Below, in pieces: positions 42,724 through 50,917 of a stretch of 64,000 nucleotides of DNA. Position 1 is the first letter of the stretch, and each line of letters begins with the position of its first letter. The translations under genes were made by a program, and so were the position numbers. Below the pieces are notes generated by a model, which saw only the letters and a program-made list of their open reading frames with translations, was not told the origin of the DNA and made no database searches. The DNA is taken from contig CAKTDF010000007.1 of the NCBI GenBank assembly GCA_934541115.1, positions 1 to 64,000 of the forward strand. The letters are read 5' to 3'. The DNA comes from an uncultured Eubacteriales bacterium (GTDB taxonomy: Bacteria > Bacillota > Clostridia > Oscillospirales > Acutalibacteraceae).

Positions 42724-44916
42724 TTATCTGCGGTCTCTTCTGTCGCCGCCTCTGCGCGGACCGTGACCGCCTCTTGCAGGTCTTCTTTCGCTCTCGCTGT
42801 CATCATTTTCGGGTGTAAGTCCCTCAATTTCAATGAGAGCATCACGTCTTGAAAGGTTAATCCTGCCCTGATCGTCAATTTCAATAACCTTGACAATTAC
42901 CTCGTCGCCGACCGCAACGCAGTCTTCAACCTTTTCAACACGCTTGACATCAAGCTTACTGATATGAACAAGACCCTCCTTGCCCGGAGCAATTTCAACA
43001 AAAGCGCCAAAGCTCATAAGCCTTGTTACAACGCCGCGGAAAATTGAGCCGACTTCGGGATCGTTGGCAATGGTTTCAACAATCGTGATTGCACGCTTTG
43101 CGTTTTCAAGGTCAAGAGCTGAAACAAAAATCGTTCCGTCTTCTTCAACATCAACCTTGCATTCGCATTCTGCACAAATTTTCTGAATAACCTTGCCCTG
43201 CTTGCCGATAACATCGCCGATCTTTTCCGGATCGATTTTGGTTGTGAGCATCTTCGGGGCATATTTTGAAAGCTCTTTTCTTGGCTCGGCAATGCAGGGA
43301 AGCATTACCTCGTCAAGAATCTTGCAGCGTGCGTCGTAGGTTTTTGAAAGGGCTTCCTTAATGATCTCGGGGGTGAGACCGTGAACCTTGAGGTCCATCT
43401 GAATTGCGGTAATACCCTTTTTGGTTCCGGCAACCTTGAAGTCCATGTCGCCAAAGAAGTCTTCAAGACCCTGAATGTCAACCATAGTCATAAAGCGCTC
43501 GCCCTCTGTGATGAGACCGCAGGAAATACCGGCAACGGGAGCCTTGATGGGTACGCCGGCAGCCATGAGCGAAAGCGTTGAACCGCAGACGGAAGCCTGC
43601 GAGGTTGAGCCGTTTGAGGAAAGAACCTCTGAAACAAGGCGAATCGTATACGGGAATTCTTCAACCGAGGGGATAACGGGAAGAAGAGCTCTCTCCGCAA
43701 GAGCACCGTGACCGATCTCACGTCTGCCGGGACCTCTTGAGGGTCTGGTTTCGCCAACGGAATATGACGGGAAGTTATAGTGGTGCATATATCTCTTGCT
43801 TGTCTCGTTGTCAAGACCGTCAAGCAGCTGAGCGTCAGCCATAGTGCCGAGGGTCGTTACGGTGAGCACCTGAGTCTGACCGCGGGTGAACATACCCGAG
43901 CCGTGAACGCGTGAGAGAAGATCAACCTCTGCATTAAGCGGGCGCATATCGTTGATTCCGCGTCCGTCAACGCGCTTGCCTTCATCAAGGAGCCAGCGGC
44001 GAACAACGAACTTCTGGAGCTTATAAAGACATTCGTCAATCTTTGCCTCCTGCTCCGGATACTCACTGTCAAATTTTTCATGAACCTTTTCATAAACGGG
44101 CTTAAGTCTCTCATCGCGAACGCGCTTGTCATCGGTATCGAGAGCAGCCTTAACATCGTCAATAGCAAAAGCTTTGACGCTTTCAAACATATCTGCCGGA
44201 ACTTCTTGAGATTCAAACGGAATCTTTTCCTTTCCGACTTCTTTCTGAATCATCTTGATGAATTCAACAACCTCCTGGTTGACCTTGTGAGCATACATAA
44301 TGCCGTCAAACATGGTTTCGTTGTCAACTTCTTTTGCGCCGGCTTCAATCATCGCAACGAGATCTGCGGTTGAAGCAACGGTGACCGCCATTTCCGACTT
44401 GGCTCTTTCAGCCTCCGTCGGGTTGATGACAAACTTTCCGTCAACAAGACCGACAGAAACGCCGCTGATGGGGCCGTCCCAAGGAATCTCCGAGATTGAA
44501 ATAGCAATCGAAACGCCGATCATTGCGGTAATTTCGGGCAGGCAATCCGGATCAACCGACATAACGGTTGCAACAACGCCAACGTCATTTCTCATATCCT
44601 TCGGGAAAAGCGGACGAATAGGACGGTCGATAACTCTTGAGCAAAGAGTAGCCTTTTCGCTTGCTCTGCCCTCTCTTCTCTGGAAAGAGCCGGGAATTCT
44701 GCCTACTGAATAGAGCTTTTCTTCAAAATCAACGGAGAGCGGGAAAAAGTCTACGCCCTCTCTGGGCTTTGCAGACATTGTTGCGGTGCAAAGAATTTCT
44801 GTTTCTCCGTAGCGAACAAGACATGAGCCGCCTGCGAGACCCGCCATCTTTCCGGTTTCAACAACAAGCGGTCTTCCGGCAAGGGTAGTTTCAAATTTTC
44901 TGAAATTCGGGAACAT
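42724..44916 (-). CDS. pnp: Polyribonucleotide nucleotidyltransferase (PNPase)
   Basis: 730 residues. It has two RNase PH-like domains separated by a helical domain (first: RPLVVETGKMAGLAGGS; second: GSGMFTRGQTQVLTVTTLG, SLMAAGVPIKAPVAG), a KH domain (IGDVIGKQGKVIQKI) and an S1 domain (GSIFRGVVTRLMSFGAFVEI), ending in an Arg/Gly-rich tail. It degrades RNA from the 3' end with phosphate. ATG 44916 follows GTGAGG. It lies 200 bp downstream of rpsO, the usual order. Confidence 0.97.
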   Translation of the reverse strand: MFPNFRKFETTLAGRPLVVETGKMAGLAGGSCLVRYGETEILCTATMSAKPREGVDFFPLSVDFEEKLYSVGRIPGSFQRREGRASEKATLCSRVIDRPIRPLFPKDMRNDVGVVATVMSVDPDCLPEITAMIGVSIAISISEIPWDGPISGVSVGLVDGKFVINPTEAERAKSEMAVTVASTADLVAMIEAGAKEVDNETMFDGIMYAHKVNQEVVEFIKMIQKEVGKEKIPFESQEVPADMFESVKAFAIDDVKAALDTDDKRVRDERLKPVYEKVHEKFDSEYPEQEAKIDECLYKLQKFVVRRWLLDEGKRVDGRGINDMRPLNAEVDLLSRVHGSGMFTRGQTQVLTVTTLGTMADAQLLDGLDNETSKRYMHHYNFPSYSVGETRPSRGPGRREIGHGALAERALLPVIPSVEEFPYTIRLVSEVLSSNGSTSQASVCGSTLSLMAAGVPIKAPVAGISCGLITEGERFMTMVDIQGLEDFFGDMDFKVAGTKKGITAIQMDLKVHGLTPEIIKEALSKTYDARCKILDEVMLPCIAEPRKELSKYAPKMLTTKIDPEKIGDVIGKQGKVIQKICAECECKVDVEEDGTIFVSALDLENAKRAITIVETIANDPEVGSIFRGVVTRLMSFGAFVEIAPGKEGLVHISKLDVKRVEKVEDCVAVGDEVIVKVIEIDDQGRINLSRRDALIEIEGLTPENDDSESERRPARGGHGPRRGGDRRDRR

Positions 44917-45076
44917 AAATTTACCTCACTTTATTTTATTTTGTCCGTGAGGCACGGCTTTAGCAATAAATTCAGCGTTCCCCGATTTTGGAAACGTTCA
45001 ATTTAGTGCTAATCCGAAAACACTCACGAAATTTTTTTGAAAATGTTCCGCCGCAAAAGGCGGCACACTCATTAAA

Positions 45077-45106
45077 CGGCAGGCTCGGCTTTCGCCGTGC
45101 CTGCCG
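45077..45106 (-). terminator. Hairpin between rpsO and pnp
   Basis: Strong stem CGGCAGGC.CGGC/GCCG.GCCTGCCG with a GAAA-type loop, 10 bp after the rpsO stop. The T tract is short (TTTAATG), so it may attenuate or act as a processing site, letting some transcription into pnp. Confidence 0.65.
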
Positions 45107-45116
45107 AAAAACGCAA

Positions 45117-45383
45117 TTATTTACGAAGTCCGAGTCTTGCAACGATTGAACGGTATCTTTCGATATCCTTCTTCTGGAGATATGCAAGAAGGTTTCTTCT
45201 GTGACCTACCATCTTAAGAAGACCGCGGCGTGAATGATGGTCCTTCTTGTTGGTCTTGAGATGCTCGGTGAGGGTGTTGATTCTGCTGGTGAGAACAGCG
45301 ATCTGAACCTCCGGTGAACCGGTGTCGCCCTCATGAGTAGCGTACTCGTTGATGATTTTGGTCTTTTCTTCCTTTGAAATCAT
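45117..45383 (-). CDS. rpsO: 30S ribosomal protein S15
   Basis: 88 residues, full length. GDTGSPEVQIAVLTSRI, HLKTNKKDHHSRRGLLKMVG and YLQKKDIERYRSI are the family hallmarks. It binds 16S rRNA early in 30S assembly. The start follows a GAGG site. It has its own promoter and precedes pnp. Confidence 0.98.
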   Translation of the reverse strand: MISKEEKTKIINEYATHEGDTGSPEVQIAVLTSRINTLTEHLKTNKKDHHSRRGLLKMVGHRRNLLAYLQKKDIERYRSIVARLGLRK

Positions 45384-45698
45384 GGTTTTTCACCTCATAA
45401 AAATATTTCTATTGCGCCCCGTGCCCTCAGCAAACGGTCGGTGAAACGCTCTTTGAGCTTAGTCCGAAAACCGAGAAACAGGCATAACGCTGAACGATTA
45501 TATCATGACGCGGCAAAAAAGTAAAGGGTTTACATAAATATTTTTCAGGCTTTGCCGCATAATTTCTGTGAGCGGCTGCACCGTCGGTTTTATCTCGTAA
45601 AAACAAAAGCCGCGTAGATTCCCGATGGCTCCTCGGAGTTTTCAAGATCAAATGAACAAAACGCGTACTGTGAATCGTACGGTGAAGCCTTTGTATTC
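45384..45698. other. Gap between the amidohydrolase gene and rpsO
   Basis: 315 bp. It holds the rpsO promoter and leader. The frame at 45427-45651 on the minus strand spans the promoter and has no ribosome site or family resemblance, so it is not annotated. No clear terminator for the amidohydrolase operon was found. Confidence 0.6.
45497..45525 (-). promoter_or_regulatory. Sigma-A promoter of rpsO
   Basis: TTTACT (45520-45525), 17 bp, TATAAT (45497-45502) on the minus strand, about 115 bp before the rpsO ATG. The long leader could host S15 autoregulation, as known in other bacteria. Confidence 0.8.
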
Positions 45699-46496
45699 TC
45701 AGAGAGTTATTCCAAACAGCTTTTCGGCGTTTTGATAAAGTATCTTTCTGTTTTCCTCGTCTGACAGACCGAGACTCAGCAGATATTCAACCTGTTCACC
45801 CGGATCCCACATCGGATAGTCTGCACCGAAAAGAACCTTGTCGGCTGTATACCTCCTTATAATACGCTTTGAGGTCTCTTTGTCAAGCCACGGAAAAGAA
45901 GATGAACAGTCAACCATAAGATTTTTATATCCGCACAGCTCCCGGCTCGCCTCCTCCCAGATTGACCAGCCGCCGAAGTGAGCCGCTATGACCTGAAGAC
46001 CCGTAAAAATTTCAAGAATCGGTTTCAAACGGTTGGGATTTGAATAATCATAGCGCTTGTCTCCGGCATGAATAAGCACCGGAAGCTCACCCTCGCAAAG
46101 CTCATAAATTTTGAGACAACGATAGTCGTCAAGCTTAAAACGCTGAATATCCGGGTGAAGTTTTACTCCTTTGAGACCAAGCTCTTTCAAGTGGCGTATA
46201 TCACCGGGAATATCCTCGCTGTCCGGGTGGAGCGTTCCGAGTCCGGTCATTTTTCCGCCGCTGTCTGCAACAACAGTGGCAATGTATTCATTGATCGATT
46301 TGACCTGCTTTGGCGTTGTTGCAACAGAAAAAACAACGGAGTGCGTAACATGCGCCGCTTTGTCGATCTGCTCAAGGGTCGAAAGCTTTCCGTCATAATT
46401 CATCTCCATATCATAGAAAGTACCGGTGCTTTTTGCCGCTTTGACGGCAATCTTGTCCGGATAGATATGACAGTGACAGTCAATTATCGGATACAT
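45699..46496 (-). CDS. Amidohydrolase-family metal-dependent hydrolase (ACMSD-like)
   Basis: 265 residues, a TIM barrel of the amidohydrolase_2 family. Metal-binding HCH is in IIDCHCHIYPDK, then GVKLHPD, VLIHAGD, VIAAHFGG (His) and VLFGADYPMW (Asp). These enzymes decarboxylate or hydrolyse small acids or lactones. It starts 14 bp after the fusion gene and ends the T-box operon, so it likely acts on a product of the same pathway; the reaction is unknown. Confidence 0.88.
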   Translation of the reverse strand: MYPIIDCHCHIYPDKIAVKAAKSTGTFYDMEMNYDGKLSTLEQIDKAAHVTHSVVFSVATTPKQVKSINEYIATVVADSGGKMTGLGTLHPDSEDIPGDIRHLKELGLKGVKLHPDIQRFKLDDYRCLKIYELCEGELPVLIHAGDKRYDYSNPNRLKPILEIFTGLQVIAAHFGGWSIWEEASRELCGYKNLMVDCSSSFPWLDKETSKRIIRRYTADKVLFGADYPMWDPGEQVEYLLSLGLSDEENRKILYQNAEKLFGITL

Positions 46497-46510
46497 TTTC
46501 TTCGCCTCCG

Positions 46511-49027
46511 TTACGCAGTTTCTATGGAGTCTGCTTTTTTGAGATTGTATTTTTCAATCGCGTCCTCACGCATTTTGTATTTGAGTATCTTTCCGGCAAC
46601 ATTCATCGGGAAAGAGTCAACAAAGTCAATGTACTTCGGCACCTTGTGCTTTGCCATGTGATCGCGGATATACTTTTTCATTTCATCGGCAGTCATGGTC
46701 TCCCCGTCTTTGAGAATGATGCACGCCATGATCTCTTCTCCGAGACTTTCGTCCGGAACTCCGATGACCTGAACATCCTTGACCTTTTCATGGGTATAAA
46801 TGAATTCCTCAATTTCCTTGGGATAGATGTTTTCGCCGCCTCGTATTATCATATCCTTGAGTCTGCCGGTTATGCGATAGTTGCCCTCCGGCGTCTTGCA
46901 GGCAAGGTCGCCTGTATGGAGCCAGCCGTCCTTATCAATCGCCGACGCGGTTGCTTTCGGCATTTTATAATAACCCTTCATAATATTGTATCCGCGGGCA
47001 ACGAACTCTCCGGTTTCTCCCACGGGCATTTCTTCGCCGGTTTCGGGATCAACAATTTTGCACTCAATTTCCGGCAGAGCGCGTCCGACGGTCGAAACGC
47101 GCACCTCGAGCGGGTCATCGGTACTGCTCATTGTGCAGCCTGGCGATGATTCGGTTTGTCCGTAAACAATCGTTATCTCGCTCATATGCATTTTTTCAAC
47201 AACATCGCGCATAACGGAAATCGGGCAAGGCGAACCCGCCATGATTCCGGTGCGCATATAAGAAAAATCGGTTTTTGAAAAATCAGGGTGTTCAAGCATT
47301 GCAATGAACATTGTGGGCACACCGTGGAAACAGGTGATTTTTTCACTGTTGATGCAGGCAAGCGACGGCTTAGGCGTGAAGTAAGGCATAGGATAAAGCG
47401 ACGCGCCGTGAGTCATTGAGGCGGTCATAGCCAGAACCATTCCAAAGCAGTGGAACATCGGAACGTGGATCATCATTCTGTCTGCGGTTGAAAGATCCAT
47501 TCTGTCGCCGATGCACTTTCCGTTGTTGACAACGTTATAGTGAGTGAGCATTACACCCTTTGGAAAACCTGTGGTTCCGGACGTATACTGCATATTGCAT
47601 ACGTCATTCGGGTCAACCGTTGCGGCAATTCTTCTGACCTCTGAAAGCGGAACATTCTCTGCCCTTTCCATAGCCTCATTCCACGTCAGACAGCCTTTTT
47701 GCCTGAATCCGACTGTGATAACATTGCGCAAAAACGGCAGTCGTTTTGAATGCAGCTGCGCTCCCCTTTCTGTCTTTTGCAGCTCGGGGCAAAGCTCATT
47801 GATAATCGCGGCATAATCGGAATCGCGGTAGCCGTCGATCATAACAAGCGTATGGGTATCCGACTGACGCAGAAGATACTCGGCTTCATGAATCTTATAG
47901 GCGGTATTCATTGTGACAAGCACAGCGCCGATTTTTGTTGTTGCCCAAAATGTAATGTACCACTGAGGAATGTTGGTCGCCCACAAAGCAACGTGACTGC
48001 CTTTTTTTACGCCGAGAGAAAGCAGTGCACGGCAGCACTCGTCAACGTCGTCTCTGAACTGCGAATAGGTTCTCGTGTAATCAAGGGTCGTGTATTTAAA
48101 AGCGTACTGATCCGGAAATTCCTCAACCATTTTGTCAAGCACCTGAGGGAACGTTTTTTCAATGAGGAAATCTTTTTTCCAGACATACTTTCCCGTACCC
48201 GCCTTGTTTGAATAAAGAAAAGCCTTTTTTCTTGACGGAGTTTGAAAACGCTCCATGAACGAAGCAAAGTGAGCAAAAACAACCTCCATGTCCGTCATTT
48301 CAAGCATCCACGCAGGATTCCAGTCAAGCGAAATGAAACCGTCATAATTCACGCAGGAAAGTGCGTTCATAACGTCCTCGATCGGCAGGTCTCCCTCACC
48401 GATAAGGCAGAAGCGGCGTTCGTTGTCTTTTATGCAGCTGTCCTTCATGTGCACGTGCTTTACATAGGCGCCGAGATTTTTAATAGTCTCCTCGGTGTCC
48501 TCACGGTTCAGCACAAATGGCGAATAAACGTCCCAAAGAGCCGCAAGGTGATCGTCTGCATATTCCATAAGGGTGCCGAGCAGCTTTTTTGTGTCGCTGT
48601 ACATTCCGGAGGTTTCAATGAGCAGGGTTATGCCTTTTTTTGCCGCTACCGGAACAACGGATGAGAGAACCGCACGCACATTTTCATCGCTTTTTGCGCT
48701 GCTGCCCGTTCCGAAAAGGCGAAGATATGAAATTTTGAGCGAAGACGCAAGGAAGATGTATTCCTCAATTTCCGCAATTGTTTCGTCAACCTCATCGCGC
48801 GAAATATCCGCACCGGTGTCTGCACAAACAAGAGAAATGCCTTTGTCAAAAAGCTTTCTCATGGTTGAAGCAGAGTTATACTTATGAAACGGTCCGTTTT
48901 TCTCCGTAAATTCACCGCCGGCAAAATTTCCGAGCTCTATGCCGCCAAAGCCAAGCTCCTCCGCGGCAGAAACAAAGCTTTGCCATTCATAGCCGTTCCA
49001 GCCCCTTGTTGAAAAAGAAAGTTTCAT
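46511..49027 (-). CDS. Fusion: sugar-isomerase-type TIM barrel + AMP-forming acyl-CoA ligase
   Basis: 838 residues. Residues 1-265 are an AP endonuclease 2-family (xylose isomerase-like) TIM barrel: LGFGGIELGNF, ITLLIETSG, LAALWDVYS, YVKHVHMKD and GFISLDWNP supply the Glu, Asp and His metal ligands. Residues 285-830 are a complete acyl-CoA synthetase: P-loop YTSGTTGFPKG near 480, IVYGQTES, WLHTGDLA, GGENIYPKEIEE, and catalytic Lys in NVAGKILKYKM. The frame is continuous and the linker near 265-285 is short, so this is not an assembly join. ATG 49027 overlaps the LeuA-like stop by 4 bp. The pairing suggests successive steps on one acid or sugar acid. Substrates unknown. Confidence 0.92.
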   Translation of the reverse strand: MKLSFSTRGWNGYEWQSFVSAAEELGFGGIELGNFAGGEFTEKNGPFHKYNSASTMRKLFDKGISLVCADTGADISRDEVDETIAEIEEYIFLASSLKISYLRLFGTGSSAKSDENVRAVLSSVVPVAAKKGITLLIETSGMYSDTKKLLGTLMEYADDHLAALWDVYSPFVLNREDTEETIKNLGAYVKHVHMKDSCIKDNERRFCLIGEGDLPIEDVMNALSCVNYDGFISLDWNPAWMLEMTDMEVVFAHFASFMERFQTPSRKKAFLYSNKAGTGKYVWKKDFLIEKTFPQVLDKMVEEFPDQYAFKYTTLDYTRTYSQFRDDVDECCRALLSLGVKKGSHVALWATNIPQWYITFWATTKIGAVLVTMNTAYKIHEAEYLLRQSDTHTLVMIDGYRDSDYAAIINELCPELQKTERGAQLHSKRLPFLRNVITVGFRQKGCLTWNEAMERAENVPLSEVRRIAATVDPNDVCNMQYTSGTTGFPKGVMLTHYNVVNNGKCIGDRMDLSTADRMMIHVPMFHCFGMVLAMTASMTHGASLYPMPYFTPKPSLACINSEKITCFHGVPTMFIAMLEHPDFSKTDFSYMRTGIMAGSPCPISVMRDVVEKMHMSEITIVYGQTESSPGCTMSSTDDPLEVRVSTVGRALPEIECKIVDPETGEEMPVGETGEFVARGYNIMKGYYKMPKATASAIDKDGWLHTGDLACKTPEGNYRITGRLKDMIIRGGENIYPKEIEEFIYTHEKVKDVQVIGVPDESLGEEIMACIILKDGETMTADEMKKYIRDHMAKHKVPKYIDFVDSFPMNVAGKILKYKMREDAIEKYNLKKADSIETA

Positions 49028-50439
49028 TCCTCTGCCTCCTCATAAACAATTTTGTTCAGCGCATTTACATAAGCTCTTATGCTGGCGCCGACAACGTCGG
49101 TTGAAATGCCGTTACCAGCGTATACCTTTCCGTTTGAGCGCAGGCGAACAAGCGCGCTGCCCATTGCCTCTCTGCCTTCGGTAACCGCCTGAATCTGAAA
49201 ATCGTCAAGTTCGTAGTGGTGACCGGTGATTTTTTCAATGGCAAGAAAAGACGCGTCAACCGGACCGTCGCCGGCACAAAGACCGCTGACGCTTTTTCCG
49301 TCCCTTGAAAGGGTGATATGTGCCGTCGGAGTTATGATGTTGCCTATATTGACAACATAGCTTTCAAGAAAATATGTTGACGGAACCTGAAGCGCGGCTG
49401 TTGCAACAATGACGTCAAGCTCTTTTGCCGTTACGCTCTTTTTATCGCTGATTCTTGAAAATGCCTCATAAACATTTGCGTTTTCTTCATCCGAAAGGTC
49501 ATAGCCGAGGCTCTGAACCGCAGCGGCAACCTGTTCCGGTGTGTCATATTCGCTTAAAACAAAGCTCTGGTTTGAAACGGAAACGCCGGTTTCAAACGGA
49601 GTGGTTTTGCTTTTTTCGGCGTTGACAATTCTTGCGATCTGACCGGCAATTCGTTCCAGCATCGTGGTCTTAATTGAAGTTCTCATCGAAAATTCGCTGC
49701 CTCTTGCGGAAAGGAAGCGAGAAAAAGCCTCGATTGAAACCGCATTTTCTCTGCATACCGCGGTCTTGATTTCCGTTGCGCCGGCGCGCGCCGCGGAAAA
49801 GGCACAAGCAGAACCAAAGTAATATTCATCGCTGCACTCGACGCCGAGACTGACTTTTTTGAGCTCCGGAACGTTTTCATACACGTCTGCGATAAACGCC
49901 GAAAATTCCTCGCTGGTCATGATTCCCGCGTCATCGCAGAGCGTAACGGTTGTTGCTCCGCAGGAAACGGCAGTTCCTATTGCTTCATAAAGAAAACTTC
50001 GTTCACTTCTTGTTGCGTCGCGGGCAACAAATTCAACGTCCGGGCAATACTTTTTTGCCTCGGGAACAAGAACACCTATCATTGAAAGAACAAGCGGCGG
50101 CTTTTTTTTGCAGACAAACTCCATCTGAACCGTTGAGGTTGGAACCACCAGACGGAGACGAGGCTTTTTTGCCTTTGAAATTGCGTCCCATGCGGTTTTG
50201 ATTCCGTTTTCAGAAAGCTCACACGAAAGAGCAACAACCGAGTTTTCAACAGAAGAACAAACCGACTTTGTGAGAATTATATCGGTTTTTGCGTCCTCAA
50301 CGGGTGCAAGCTCAATGACATCGACAAAAAGCTTGTCAAGCAGCTTTGCAATTTCAATTTTTTCTTTAAAGCTCAGCGAATGGGTGCGGCTTTTTGTAAC
50401 CTGTCTGAGTGTTGTGTCGGCAATAATCAGCTTTTTCAT
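49024..50439 (-). CDS. Divergent LeuA-like (2-isopropylmalate/citramalate synthase family) protein
   Basis: 471 residues: HMGL-like TIM barrel (1-270), linker and LeuA dimerisation/regulatory domain (about 340-470, with IGNIITPTAHITL and DGPVDASFLAIEKI). In active enzymes the N-terminal motif is DTTLRDGEQ; here it is DTTLRQV, so the metal-binding Asp is Gln13. The HxHND metal site is replaced by E201-C202-S203-D204 (GVECSDEYY). The FVARDATRSE segment is kept. It probably does not run the normal Mg-dependent Claisen condensation, and may have a changed reaction. It is first in a T-box operon and overlaps the fusion gene. ATG 50439 follows GGAGG. Confidence 0.88.
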   Translation of the reverse strand: MKKLIIADTTLRQVTKSRTHSLSFKEKIEIAKLLDKLFVDVIELAPVEDAKTDIILTKSVCSSVENSVVALSCELSENGIKTAWDAISKAKKPRLRLVVPTSTVQMEFVCKKKPPLVLSMIGVLVPEAKKYCPDVEFVARDATRSERSFLYEAIGTAVSCGATTVTLCDDAGIMTSEEFSAFIADVYENVPELKKVSLGVECSDEYYFGSACAFSAARAGATEIKTAVCRENAVSIEAFSRFLSARGSEFSMRTSIKTTMLERIAGQIARIVNAEKSKTTPFETGVSVSNQSFVLSEYDTPEQVAAAVQSLGYDLSDEENANVYEAFSRISDKKSVTAKELDVIVATAALQVPSTYFLESYVVNIGNIITPTAHITLSRDGKSVSGLCAGDGPVDASFLAIEKITGHHYELDDFQIQAVTEGREAMGSALVRLRSNGKVYAGNGISTDVVGASIRAYVNALNKIVYEEAEE

Positions 50440-50468
50440 TTTGAAAACCTCCGAAATAAAAAAATAAG

Positions 50469-50735
50469 CCTTGAAACGGATTTTTCCGTTTCAAGGACGA
50501 AATAACTTCGCGGTACCACCTTGATTGCCGCCGAAAAGCGACCTCTCAAGACTCAATCAAGTCTTCAGCCATGGTAACGGGGCAACCGGAGCCGCTTACT
50601 CAGCACGGGGGCGTTGGGCGGTTCTGCTCGGGAACGAGACTGCTTTTTCGTCTGACTTCCGGCTCACACCGAACCGCCGAATCTCTGAAAGCTCAAAGCG
50701 AAAAACATAATTCCTTCGTCGCATTTAAGTGATAT
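50469..50735 (-). promoter_or_regulatory. T-box riboswitch controlling the LeuA-like operon
   Basis: On the minus strand the leader has a stem I region with AGAGATTCGGCGG and GGTGTGAGCCGG, the T-box core GGTGGTACCGCG (near 50509-50522), and a terminator CCTTGAAACGGA/TCCGTTTCAAGG (50469-50496) followed by CTTATTTTTTT. The antiterminator pairs with uncharged tRNA. The specifier is most likely CTC (Leu), at 50636-50638 in plus-strand coordinates, within CTCGTTCCCGAGC; I am not certain of that reading. Confidence 0.93.
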
Positions 50736-50753
50736 ATTTACGCTACGCATACG

Positions 50754-50782
50754 ATTTTAACAGACCAAAGCGCGAAAGTCAA
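50754..50782 (-). promoter_or_regulatory. Sigma-A promoter of the T-box operon
   Basis: TTGACT (50777-50782), 17 bp, TAAAAT (50754-50759) on the minus strand, ending about 20 bp before the T-box stem I region. Confidence 0.85.
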
Positions 50783-50790
50783 CCGAAAAA

Positions 50791-50812
50791 GGCGAAAATC
50801 GGCATTTTCGCC
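50791..50812 (-). terminator. Terminator upstream of the T-box promoter
   Basis: Stem GGCGAAAAT/ATTTTCGCC with a 4-base loop, followed on the minus strand by TTTTTCGG. It ends transcription from the DUF2804/PanE-like pair. Confidence 0.8.
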
Positions 50813-50864
50813 TCACAAAATCACTCCCGCAATAGAAATAAAATTTAGATAAGTTGAAACAAGG

Positions 50865-50903
50865 GACTGTCGCTCCTTGTCTTCACAATTTGCGGCAGTC
50901 CCG
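50865..50903 (-). terminator. Inverted repeat after the PanE-like gene
   Basis: GGGACTG.CG/CG.CAGTCCC arms around a 20-base loop, 14 bp after the stop codon; the arms match the ends of the element at 19380-19584 and the stem at 11598-11624. The T tract is weak (CTTGTTTC). Confidence 0.5.
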
Positions 50904-50917
50904 TTATTATTAATTGC

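Noticed and set aside
45427..45651. 74-codon minus-strand frame upstream of rpsO
   Set aside because: It covers the rpsO promoter, lacks a ribosome site and resembles no family.
49024..50439. Assignment as leuA or cimA
   Set aside because: Key metal ligands are replaced, so a normal isopropylmalate or citramalate synthase name would mislead.
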